Part shown: one piece after another, positions 1-6,820 of the stretch
Position numbering within the stretch: the first letter of the stretch is position 1
Layout: each line of letters starts with the position of its first letter
Assembly: GCA_964535125.1 (NCBI GenBank)
Contig: CAZHSN010000107.1
Location: 1-13,358, forward strand
DNA length: 13,358 bases
Direction of reading: 5' to 3'
Source of the DNA: CAZHSN01 sp964535125
Lineage (GTDB): Bacteria > Armatimonadota > HRBIN16
Position numbers and translations under genes: made by a program
The notes under the pieces: generated by a model
The model's database searches: none
The model's input: the letters and a program-made list of their open reading frames with translations, nothing else
Told to the model about the DNA's origin: nothing

Positions 1-2
1 AG

Positions 3-638
3 TATGGCTACTACACCCACTGGCAGGACGCGAACATGCCGCTGCTGCAGCTGGGAGGAGGGTTCTATAGCCCCGTTACCGGCGTGAGGACCATGAGTCC
101 GATGGCGAAGGTAAAACGTATGATTCCATCGGGAGGTGGTGGTTGTAAACCGGATGTTGAGATGTGTGAAAATATGTTTCTTTTGAAATGGTGTGAGAAG
201 CTTTTAGGATTTGAGTCCTGTGTATATCACACAAAGAACACCAAGTTTCTTTTTGAAAGAAAGTATAAATCTAATCCATTTGACGACCTTATTGCCAATC
301 GTATCAGTATAAGACCCAATGTAAAATATCCATCCTCAATAGGCTGTATAGATTTGGATTGGTTTACCACACTTGTAAGTAAAGGGCGTGGTAGTTATGA
401 TAGCGTATCGGCACGTTATGAACGTTTTAAAAGGAATTGGTGCCAGATTAGAAAGAATCATCAGTTTAGCGACACTGGAAAGCCGCAATACCCAACTGCT
501 CCATATTCGGATCGTGGCGAAACAATGGCTGTGAAAGCCGTGGCTGATGGATTTACCTTTGAATCTCTATGGCCAGATAGCTATCTGGACAGAATATGTG
601 TTGGAAGAAACAGGGCATATATGAGGTTATACGAATGA
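3..638 (+). CDS. C-terminal end of an RHS/YD-repeat protein with an unrecognised toxin-like tip (5' end outside window)
   Basis: The reading frame is open from base 3, so the gene starts upstream; the ATG at 36 is internal. Numbering from base 3, residues 1-28 resemble the end of an RHS repeat-associated core: the stretch LLQLGGGFYSPVTG matches the usual LGARYYDPxxGRF pattern. The expected GRFLxxDP ending is degenerate (GVRTMSPM). A glycine-rich hinge (SGGGG, 43-47) leads into a tail of about 165 residues with seven cysteines (48, 55, 64, 73, 115, 147, 199) and many aromatic and basic residues. I recognise no family in the tail. Base composition drops sharply within this gene, from GC-rich core to AT-rich tail, as expected for an exchanged RHS tip. 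The gene overlaps the next by 4 bp. Known for the family: RHS proteins build a shell that delivers a C-terminal toxin. Inferred: the tail is such a toxin. It could instead be a decayed or non-toxic tip. Confidence 0.72.
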   Translation, partial: YGYYTHWQDANMPLLQLGGGFYSPVTGVRTMSPMAKVKRMIPSGGGGCKPDVEMCENMFLLKWCEKLLGFESCVYHTKNTKFLFERKYKSNPFDDLIANRISIRPNVKYPSSIGCIDLDWFTTLVSKGRGSYDSVSARYERFKRNWCQIRKNHQFSDTGKPQYPTAPYSDRGETMAVKAVADGFTFESLWPDSYLDRICVGRNRAYMRLYE

Positions 639-1750
639 AAAGAACGCTCACCTGTATTATGTATATTTTATATTTCACAGCAAGTCTATTTGGTGTGTAT
701 ACAACCGCTGCATCATTAACGTATGAACCTGGCAGAGCGTATCATTATGCGGTGTCCAACAGTGATAACGGAAGCCAATCTAGTTTCGCGATTGTGTTGT
801 ATTCAATAGCACGTGGCATAGAATGGATGCAGATGTACGTACCTGATCGTAATGAAATACGGCAATCAGATATGGTTGGAATAACAGGTCCAACACAAGA
901 CGATGTAGTAAGCACCAGGCAGATGTACCTGATTAGTCATGTAAAGCGAGGCGAGGTGTTATGCAATGTATTTGCGCCATACGAGGTTAGGGGTGAATAT
1001 ATCTCTAGCCTTTACAGGATCAAAATAGGGCGCATATACAGTGCCGTTACCAGCAAACATAATGTCAATCATATCATGTCAACGAAATTTAACGTTCTAC
1101 AGGCGGGTATTTGGCCTCATATTGTGCTTGGATGGCATCTATGTATGAGTGCAAGTTATATGGTATATGTATTCTATATGTTGATTGTTTGGATAATTGG
1201 GCGTGTGTACCGCAGAGATGCTCGACGCAAGTGTGATTCAAATGATCGCGGCAATGTATCGAGCGTAGAAGTGTGTGAAATGTCCATACTCATGACTATG
1301 TATAAGGCCACACTAGTCGTAGGTATGGTGCTGTTATGTGTCCATTTGTATATTGAGGCCGTGTTTCTCAATCCACAACGTGTATGGTTAATCATGATGT
1401 TTGGCGTGTTCTTTATATTCATGATATGCGGATTTGCTTGTGTGTCACATGGCTATACTGGGAGAAATGGTGTTGTGTCATATTTGGCAATATGTGTCTC
1501 GGTATTGGCATGGTATTGTATGAATATGGCGTGCTTTATCGGCGTGTGCTATATATCCGCCTTAAATGTGGTGGGCTGCATTCTGATCGCCGGTGCAATT
1601 TGTACATTGTTTTCGATTGCTATCTACAAGATGAGAAGTGCAAAGTTTAAAATGGGTCATATCAGTTATTTGTTATGTGTTATTACAGTCTATGCAGTAA
1701 ATGAGCTATATTATCGAATAGCAAGAATGATACTCATTAAGTATAGCTGA
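635..1750 (+). CDS. multi-spanning membrane protein, candidate immunity partner of the RHS tip
   Basis: This encodes 371 residues. I place the start at ATG 635, which overlaps the upstream TGA as ATGA and has an AGG (624-626) 8 nt ahead; an ATG at 596 in the same frame lies deep inside the upstream gene and lacks such a site. The N-terminus (MKR, then hydrophobic 6-27) is a signal anchor or signal peptide. Residues 28-158 form a soluble domain. Hydrophobic segments follow at about 165-190, 225-246, 249-271, 280-305, 309-332 and 342-360. The very basic loop after the second segment (RVYRRDARRK, 191-200) argues for a cytoplasmic position there, putting the 28-158 domain outside the cytoplasm. 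The gene is as AT-rich as the RHS tail and probably travelled with it. By position (directly after a polymorphic toxin tip, translationally coupled) it is the candidate immunity protein. I know no family with this arrangement, and a second effector or an accessory membrane protein remains possible. Confidence 0.65.
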   Translation: MKRTLTCIMYILYFTASLFGVYTTAASLTYEPGRAYHYAVSNSDNGSQSSFAIVLYSIARGIEWMQMYVPDRNEIRQSDMVGITGPTQDDVVSTRQMYLISHVKRGEVLCNVFAPYEVRGEYISSLYRIKIGRIYSAVTSKHNVNHIMSTKFNVLQAGIWPHIVLGWHLCMSASYMVYVFYMLIVWIIGRVYRRDARRKCDSNDRGNVSSVEVCEMSILMTMYKATLVVGMVLLCVHLYIEAVFLNPQRVWLIMMFGVFFIFMICGFACVSHGYTGRNGVVSYLAICVSVLAWYCMNMACFIGVCYISALNVVGCILIAGAICTLFSIAIYKMRSAKFKMGHISYLLCVITVYAVNELYYRIARMILIKYS

Positions 1751-1899
1751 TTTAATCAGCATCAATTACCGATATCCCGTGTTTGTCGGACCTTTCATGT
1801 AGGCATAACCCAAACTGTACATGAGTCAACGGTGTGATAAATACTCGGATGGTGGCTAACGAATTGTACAGGGAGGCGGCTGTGGAGACGCGTCGATGC

Positions 1900-2175
1900 C
1901 GGTCTTCTGGTCATTGCCCATAAGCGGAAGCGGTGGGTTAAACACCGGTGCAACGGGGTCGACCGCATCTTGATGCAGCGTTTCGTCTCTTACCATTCGT
2001 TCTTGCACTCGCTGCGCCCACAGTATGTCTCATAAGCATCCTGCGGACCCATGTCCATGCTGCAGATGACGTAGCGTGCATCGATCCGGCGGCGCTGCTC
2101 ATCATAATACGATCGGCACACCACCCGCTCCTGGAACCTGCACACTCTTGGCGTAACTGGATCGCGCCGATCCGC
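1900..2175 (-). pseudogene. decayed DDE transposase C-terminus, probably IS1380-like
   Basis: Read on the minus strand from 2175, one frame gives 61 residues including RSYYDEQRRRIDARYVIC, then DMGPQDAYETYCGRSECKNEW and a TAA at 1990-1992. The same frame continues past the stop with ETKRCIKM and HRFRLWAMT (to about 1910). This follows the order seen near the C-terminus of IS1380-type transposases: a strand ending in RYVVCN, then Y-C-x-R-G-x-x-E-N-x-I-K-E-x-K, then HRF-A-N-Q-F-R-L. The Glu expected in the E-N pair reads Lys (KNE), and the stop falls where a Lys is expected. Upstream there is a further in-frame stop (2176-2178), and downstream of 1910 the similarity fades. Neither the N-terminal half nor terminal inverted repeats are visible. 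The family assignment is from memory of the motif and is tentative; that this was once coding is better supported. Confidence 0.5.
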
Positions 2176-2291
2176 TCAGACACTCGCGCTGCCCTGAGCG
2201 CGGTGAGTCACATGAATCCGCCGGGTGGTCTGCGACGGTCGAGGGGTAGCGCCGACGCGGTCTGCATGGGTAGAATCGGCGTGTACAGCGC

Positions 2292-2296
2292 GGAGG
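2292..2296 (+). promoter_or_regulatory. ribosome binding site fixing the start of the phosphoglycerate mutase gene
   Basis: GGAGG lies 5 nt before ATG 2302. It decides the start: the same frame is open back to 1948, but the extra 118 residues have no mutase similarity and overlap the transposase remnant. Confidence 0.75.
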
Positions 2297-2301
2297 TGTT
2301 C

Positions 2302-3498
2302 ATGAAGTCTATCGTTATCGTGCCCGACGGATTCTGTGATGATCCATTGGATGCGTTCAACGGGCGCACGCCCATGCAGCAGGCCGCCACGCCGTGTTTG
2401 GACGCGCTTGCGCGTGACGGTATCGTGGGGGTTACACAGACCATTCCCGACGGTATGGTGGTGGGCAGCGATGTGGCCAATATGGCCGTGATGGGTTATG
2501 ACCCGCAGCGCTATTACACAGGGCGCGGACCGCTGGAAGCGCTGGCGATGGGGATTACGCTGGAGCCGTCGGATGTGGCGTTTCGGTGCTCCCTGATCAC
2601 TACCGATGGTGAGCGCATCCTGGACCACAGCAGTGGGAACATCAGCAACGAAGAGGCGCACACGTTGATCGCGCTGTGCCGGGAAAAGCTGTCGACCTCC
2701 TACTGGTCTCTCTACCCGGGTGTGGGCTATCGGCATCTGCTCGTGTGGCACAACGGTCCCGCCGAGCTGGTGTTAACGCCGCCGCATGATGTGGTGGGCG
2801 AGCCGATGAGCGCATACCTGCCGGAAGGAGACGGCGCCGAACGGATCCGCGGGCTAATCGAGGATTCGTTGAACCTGTTGTATGATCACCCGGTGAACCG
2901 CAGACGGCGCGATCAAGGGCTTAACCCGGGCAACACACTCTGGCCCTGGGGCGCCGGGCGCGCTCCGGGAATGCCGTCGTTCCTGACCACCTATGGCGTT
3001 ACCGGAGCCGTAGTCGCCGCAGTGGATCTGGTGAAGGGACTGGGACGCGCCGTGGGGCTGGAGACACCCACCGTGCCCGGTGCGACCGGGTACGTGCACA
3101 CCGACTTCGCCGCCAAAGGCGCTTGGGCGTTGAAGATGCTGGAGCGCCATGATTTCGTGTTCGTACACATCGAGGCGCCGGATGAGGCGGGTCACGCCGG
3201 CGATCCCGACGCGAAGGTGTGGACGCTGGAGCAGATCGATCGGCATGTGGTGGGTGCTATCGTGAATGGGTTGAACGGACGGCCGTTCCGGATGCTGGTG
3301 ATGCCCGACCACGCCACTCCCGTCGCCACGCGGGTCCACCGGGGAGATCCTTTACCGTTCCTGCTGTTCGACAGCCGACGCCGCAATGGGTCCGGGCACG
3401 GGACATTCGACGAGTCCGCTGCGGAGTCGTCCCGGTATCGTGTCGATGAGGCCTGGAGGTTGATGCGAATTCTGCTGGACCCGGAAGGACGTCCATGA
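2302..3498 (+). CDS. apgM: 2,3-bisphosphoglycerate-independent phosphoglycerate mutase, archaeal (ApgM) type
   Basis: This 398-residue protein of the alkaline phosphatase superfamily has the usual length of the ApgM group (about 400) rather than the roughly 510 of GpmI. Known role: interconversion of 3- and 2-phosphoglycerate in glycolysis, in the cytoplasm, with two divalent metals. Visible metal and catalytic positions are PDG with Asp9, the serine of GSDVAN (Ser56, the phosphoserine nucleophile), PDEAGH (Asp294, His298), MPDH (Asp336, His337), His346 and GHGTFDE (His366). All key positions look intact. The start is ATG 2302, set by GGAGG 5 nt upstream. The gene ends 4 nt before the GH2-like gene and probably shares its transcript. 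One closely related subgroup has been proposed to act as homoserine kinase, and motifs alone do not separate the two; no threonine-pathway gene is next to it, so I favour the mutase. Confidence 0.87.
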   Translation: MKSIVIVPDGFCDDPLDAFNGRTPMQQAATPCLDALARDGIVGVTQTIPDGMVVGSDVANMAVMGYDPQRYYTGRGPLEALAMGITLEPSDVAFRCSLITTDGERILDHSSGNISNEEAHTLIALCREKLSTSYWSLYPGVGYRHLLVWHNGPAELVLTPPHDVVGEPMSAYLPEGDGAERIRGLIEDSLNLLYDHPVNRRRRDQGLNPGNTLWPWGAGRAPGMPSFLTTYGVTGAVVAAVDLVKGLGRAVGLETPTVPGATGYVHTDFAAKGAWALKMLERHDFVFVHIEAPDEAGHAGDPDAKVWTLEQIDRHVVGAIVNGLNGRPFRMLVMPDHATPVATRVHRGDPLPFLLFDSRRRNGSGHGTFDESAAESSRYRVDEAWRLMRILLDPEGRP

Positions 3499-3502
3499 TC
3501 TG

Positions 3503-5989
3503 ATGACTGGCTGGTGGCGTTTCCTGTTGGTCTGGGCAGTGGCCTGCTGTGCTGCGGCCGGCCATGCGTTGCGTGAGCCGCTGGATCTGGCTGGCGACTG
3601 GTCTGTCCGGCTCGATCCGTTTGACCAAGGCACTAAGTCCAGTTGGGAGACGTCGCGGTTACCCGATCCCATTAACCTGCCCGGTACGGTGCAGGACGAA
3701 GATACCGACTATGGGTTCCTGTCACAGGATGAAGCCCCCATCGTCCCTCACAGGCACTACCGCGGGGTGGCGTGGTTTTCGCGCCGGTTTTCCGTGTCTC
3801 CCGAGCACGCCGGAAAGCCCATGATGCTGCAGATGGGCTACACCAGTTCAGCGGTGCGCTGCTGGATAGATGGGCGTCTCGCAGGGCAATCGCCCGCAGC
3901 TCAAGCTGGACTGCAAATGCCCATACCGCCGTTGACCGAAGGGAGTCACCGGATTCACCTGCGTTTGGATAACTCGGCCGCACCAGACTGGTGGCTGGGC
4001 GTTTTGGGGCATATCCGGTTGGTAGCCTTGCAGCCGCATTACATCCACACGGCCCAGTTCTTTACACAACCGGGCAGAGACGCACTGACGATCCGTTGCC
4101 AACTCCAGATCGCACGACCGGGACGCCTGCATGTCCGGCTGGCTACCCAGCCGGAGACGCAGGTCAGCGTCCCCGTCGTTCCTGCTGCCAATGGGTTGAC
4201 ATCCGTGACGGTGGTCGCACCATTGCCGCCGGACACGCCTGTGTGGAGCGATGAGGCGCCGAAACTGATCGATTGTGTGATGGGACTGGTGGTGGATGGC
4301 TGGCAGACAGATCGACTGGTGTATCAAGTCGGCGTGCGGGACATGGCGGTCGCCGGCCGTTCGGCCACCTGGAACGGCGCTCCGCTGTTTCTGCGGATGG
4401 GATATGCACCGGCTGTCTGGCCGGCGGAGGGTACGCCGCCAACCCACATCGACGGCTGGCTATCCATCATGCGTCATGCCAGACAACTGGGTCTTAATGG
4501 ACTGCGGTTCGAAAGTTGGATGCCGCCAAAGGTCGCTTTCGAGGCGGCTGACCGCGAAGGCATGCTCATCCATGCCGACATCACTATCGCGCCCGGGACT
4601 GAACTGGAGCAGGCGCAGTTGATCGTGTCGCGTATTCTGGAACAGAATGGATCGCATCCTTCGCTGGCGTTTATCACAGTAAACGCACCGAAGGCGATCG
4701 CCTCACCGCTGCGCACATGGATCGCCACGGTCACCCAGCGCCAACTGGTCGTGGCGGCGTCCGGCGAGGACGGGGCGATTACGTTGACCGCACAGCCGGA
4801 CCCGGAACACAACCGTCCGCAGATCCTGGCGCCGGTGAGCCGGTACGCCATCTATAGCGATCTGTCGGAGCTTGCCGCATTCCAGTCCGTGATGGAGCCG
4901 CGTGCGCTGCAGCTCAGACGCCAGCGGCTGTCGGCATCCGGGTTGATTGGCCAGGCCGGGCGTTTCAGTCGGGCTTCCGGTAACTGGGCGTTTCTGCGAT
5001 TGGCATCTCGAATGGATCAGATCGTAGCCGATACCGACATAATCGGGTACCAGACCGACGCATTTTGGGACGGTCCCGATCCCATGACAGCCACCGGAGC
5101 GTATACAGTTGCCGGCGCACCCCGTCCCCATGTATCCGTGGAGCAGTATGCGGATGTGTTGAGCGCAGCGGGTTGGCGATTGCTGCAGCCAGACCGCGTG
5201 TTTATCGGCGGCAGGCTTCTTGAGTTGACTTGGGTTCGGCGGGACGCACGCTCCGCGCCGGACAGGCTTGCATGGGAACTGACCGATGGGCAGGGGGCGA
5301 CACTGGCGCGCGGCGAGCTGTCAGCGTTCAGTGAGCGACAGGCCCGGATGACGGTGCCTCTACCCGCTGTAGATCACCCGGTGATGGCCACACTGCGGCT
5401 CACCGGTCAGGCGCGTACCGTGACGCTCTGGATCTTCCCTGAACCCAGAGGGGACAGACCGTCAACGGTGGGTCTGTATACCGCCTGGGATGAGGTGTTG
5501 GCTGCCAAGCTGGCCGTCGGCGAAACGGCGATCTTGCAGCCGACGCACGTGCCACACACCGAACCGGTGGATCCCGCCTATTACGGTCTGCTGTGTGAAC
5601 CGGATCATCCCGCGTTAGCCGGTTTCCCCACGGCCGAACAGGCGGACGTCAACTGGCAGCCATTGTTGCCGTTACTGACGCCGATCCCGCTGGACCGTGC
5701 GCCATTGGCGCTGCGGCCGACGGTTCAGGTGATAGATCCGGGCCTGCATCCCGTCCGGCGGGGCGTGATCTTTCAGGCCAGGGTCGGCATGGGACGCCTG
5801 TTGGTGGTTGCGGTACGGCCCCCTGCAGACCCAAATCCCCAGTATGAGCGCCTGATGGCGTCGCTGGTGCAGTATGTTCAATCGCCGGCGTTCCGGCCAT
5901 CGGTGGAGTTGGCGCCGGACTGGCTGGGGCAGTTCCGGGCTCCAGCCGCAGAGTCTGATCCCGCGCTTGTGGAGTCCGTTAATGACTGA
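3503..5989 (+). CDS. exported glycoside hydrolase family 2-fold protein, probably lacking the catalytic acid/base
   Basis: This encodes 828 residues. Residues 1-22 form a signal peptide (Arg6, hydrophobic core, likely cleavage after GHA). Residues 24-175 are the GH2 sugar-binding jelly roll (INLPGTVQD at 57-65, a YRGVAWFSRRF strand at 86-96). About 176-290 is the Ig-like domain. From 291 comes the start of the TIM barrel (WNGAPLFLRMGY, then ARQLGLNGLRFESW and AADREGMLIHAD). In active GH2 enzymes the HPS block is followed by a Gly-Asn-Glu; here HPSLAFITVNAP has Ala395 where the acid/base Glu should be, and the rest of the barrel looks short. Residues about 655-800 resemble the glutamine-amidotransferase-like C-terminal domain of many large exported beta-galactosidase-like proteins (GLLCEPDHPALAGFPT, RPTVQVID, VGMGRLLVVAV). 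The gene overlaps the methyltransferase gene by 8 bp. It may bind glycan without cleaving it or use another residue; a substrate cannot be named. Confidence 0.75.
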   Translation: MTGWWRFLLVWAVACCAAAGHALREPLDLAGDWSVRLDPFDQGTKSSWETSRLPDPINLPGTVQDEDTDYGFLSQDEAPIVPHRHYRGVAWFSRRFSVSPEHAGKPMMLQMGYTSSAVRCWIDGRLAGQSPAAQAGLQMPIPPLTEGSHRIHLRLDNSAAPDWWLGVLGHIRLVALQPHYIHTAQFFTQPGRDALTIRCQLQIARPGRLHVRLATQPETQVSVPVVPAANGLTSVTVVAPLPPDTPVWSDEAPKLIDCVMGLVVDGWQTDRLVYQVGVRDMAVAGRSATWNGAPLFLRMGYAPAVWPAEGTPPTHIDGWLSIMRHARQLGLNGLRFESWMPPKVAFEAADREGMLIHADITIAPGTELEQAQLIVSRILEQNGSHPSLAFITVNAPKAIASPLRTWIATVTQRQLVVAASGEDGAITLTAQPDPEHNRPQILAPVSRYAIYSDLSELAAFQSVMEPRALQLRRQRLSASGLIGQAGRFSRASGNWAFLRLASRMDQIVADTDIIGYQTDAFWDGPDPMTATGAYTVAGAPRPHVSVEQYADVLSAAGWRLLQPDRVFIGGRLLELTWVRRDARSAPDRLAWELTDGQGATLARGELSAFSERQARMTVPLPAVDHPVMATLRLTGQARTVTLWIFPEPRGDRPSTVGLYTAWDEVLAAKLAVGETAILQPTHVPHTEPVDPAYYGLLCEPDHPALAGFPTAEQADVNWQPLLPLLTPIPLDRAPLALRPTVQVIDPGLHPVRRGVIFQARVGMGRLLVVAVRPPADPNPQYERLMASLVQYVQSPAFRPSVELAPDWLGQFRAPAAESDPALVESVND

Positions 5990-6749
5990 CCCTCAGTATT
6001 CCCGGCTGCCTGAGTACTACGATGAAGTGATGCAGTCGGTGCCATATGGTTTCTGGATCCGCTACGTGTTGCAACTGGCTGCGCGGTACAAGTGTCAGCC
6101 GAGGAGCATTCTGGATCTGGCCTGCGGAACCGGTTCACTCAGCATCCGGTTGGCGCAGATGGGATATGACGTAGAAGGCGCGGACCTGTCTGCCGGCATG
6201 ATCGCTCAAGCCCGCCGCCGAGCGGAGGCTGCCGGCCTGGATCTGCGCCTGGAGGTGCAGGACGCAGCCTCATTGCAGATGGGGCGCACCTATGATCTGG
6301 TCATCAGTCTGTATGACAGCCTGAACTATATCACCGATGAACAGGCGCTGCAGGCCTGTTTCCAGGCTGTATACCACCACCTCAACCCGGGCGGACTGTT
6401 TATCTTTGATATGAACACCGCGTACGCGTTTGCTGAAGGGTTGTTCGACCAGAGGGGGCGCGGTCACGACCGTGTGCTGCTGTATGACTGGCGCAGCCGG
6501 TATGACGCGCAAACGGGTATCTGTGAAGTGGACTGCACCTTTCGGGTCCGCCCTGCGCCGGAACTGCCGGCGGAGGAGTTTCAAGAGCGGCATATTGAAC
6601 GGGCGTATCCCATTGCGGATCTGAAAGCGTGGCTGGAGCAGGCCGGCTTCGATCGGGTTCGGGCGTTCAACAGCTATACGAAGCAGGCGCCGTCATCCCG
6701 TTCCGATCGAGTACACTTTGTCGCGGCGAAGTGGGGTGACAGCCGGTAA
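5982..6749 (+). CDS. class I SAM-dependent methyltransferase
   Basis: This 255-residue protein has a Rossmann-like methyltransferase fold. Motif I is ILDLACGTGS (43-52, SAM binding). It is followed by GADLS (Asp68, ribose contact), DAASL after strand 4, DLVISLYDSLNYI (105-117) and LNPGGLFIFDMNT (134-146). The substrate is not indicated; such proteins act on small molecules, lipids or proteins in the cytoplasm. I chose ATG 5982 over the longer frame from 5874 because GGAG (5971-5974) stands 7 nt ahead and because similarity begins at DPQYSRLPEYYDEVM, a typical start for this group. The gene overlaps the end of the GH2-like gene by 8 bp, which suggests translational coupling. No signal peptide or membrane segment is present. 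The C-terminal part (about 150-255), with AYPIADLKAWLEQAGF, is the usual cap and last helix of the family. Confidence 0.85.
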   Translation: MTDPQYSRLPEYYDEVMQSVPYGFWIRYVLQLAARYKCQPRSILDLACGTGSLSIRLAQMGYDVEGADLSAGMIAQARRRAEAAGLDLRLEVQDAASLQMGRTYDLVISLYDSLNYITDEQALQACFQAVYHHLNPGGLFIFDMNTAYAFAEGLFDQRGRGHDRVLLYDWRSRYDAQTGICEVDCTFRVRPAPELPAEEFQERHIERAYPIADLKAWLEQAGFDRVRAFNSYTKQAPSSRSDRVHFVAAKWGDSR

Positions 6750-6759
6750 TCGGTTTCCA

Positions 6760-6804
6760 CAGGCGGAGGCCGCGTTCCGCCTGGGTGAGAGCGCCGCACG
6801 GCGC
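6760..6804 (+). promoter_or_regulatory. two hairpins in the leader of the GH10 gene
   Basis: The first hairpin has 8-bp perfect arms, CAGGCGGA (6760-6767) and TCCGCCTG (6776-6783), with an 8-nt loop. The second is GCGCCG-CA-CGGCGC (6791-6804), effectively a 5-bp stem with a 4-nt loop, ending one base before the GGAAGGG ribosome binding site at 6805-6811. There is no T-tract, so a standard intrinsic terminator is unlikely. They may partly attenuate transcription, stabilise the 3' part of the message, or limit access to the ribosome binding site. No function is proven. Confidence 0.45.
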
Positions 6805-6820
6805 GGAAGGGACGCACACC

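Larger units (their letters stand above)
1751..2301. other. 551-bp intergenic region between the RHS cassette and the phosphoglycerate mutase gene
   Basis: No intact gene is visible. The first 100 bases keep the AT-rich composition of the cassette; by about 1860 the composition returns to that of the chromosome. The middle (about 1900-2175) holds a decayed transposase C-terminus on the minus strand, listed separately. The last 125 bases end in the GGAGG of the mutase gene. I found no convincing sigma-70 promoter with correct spacing, although the promoter for the downstream run of genes should lie here. Confidence 0.6.

Noticed and set aside
36..38. ATG as the start of a separate 200-residue protein
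   Set aside because: The frame is open to the window edge and the residues before the ATG continue the RHS core pattern.
1174..1650. Overlapping small frames on both strands inside the membrane gene
   Set aside because: They are shadows: the membrane gene explains the hydrophobic periodicity, and none has a supporting ribosome binding site.
1746..1760. Perfect 15-base palindrome at the stop codon of the membrane gene, as a terminator
   Set aside because: The realistic stem is only 5 bp of mixed composition and no T-tract follows; it may be chance in AT-rich sequence.
1948..2301. 118-residue N-terminal extension of the phosphoglycerate mutase
   Set aside because: It has no similarity to the family, lies opposite the transposase remnant, and a strong GGAGG precedes the internal ATG at 2302.
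5874..5981. 36-residue upstream extension of the methyltransferase
   Set aside because: It is Arg/Trp/Ser-rich out-of-frame reading of the GH2-like gene; similarity and a GGAG site support 5982.
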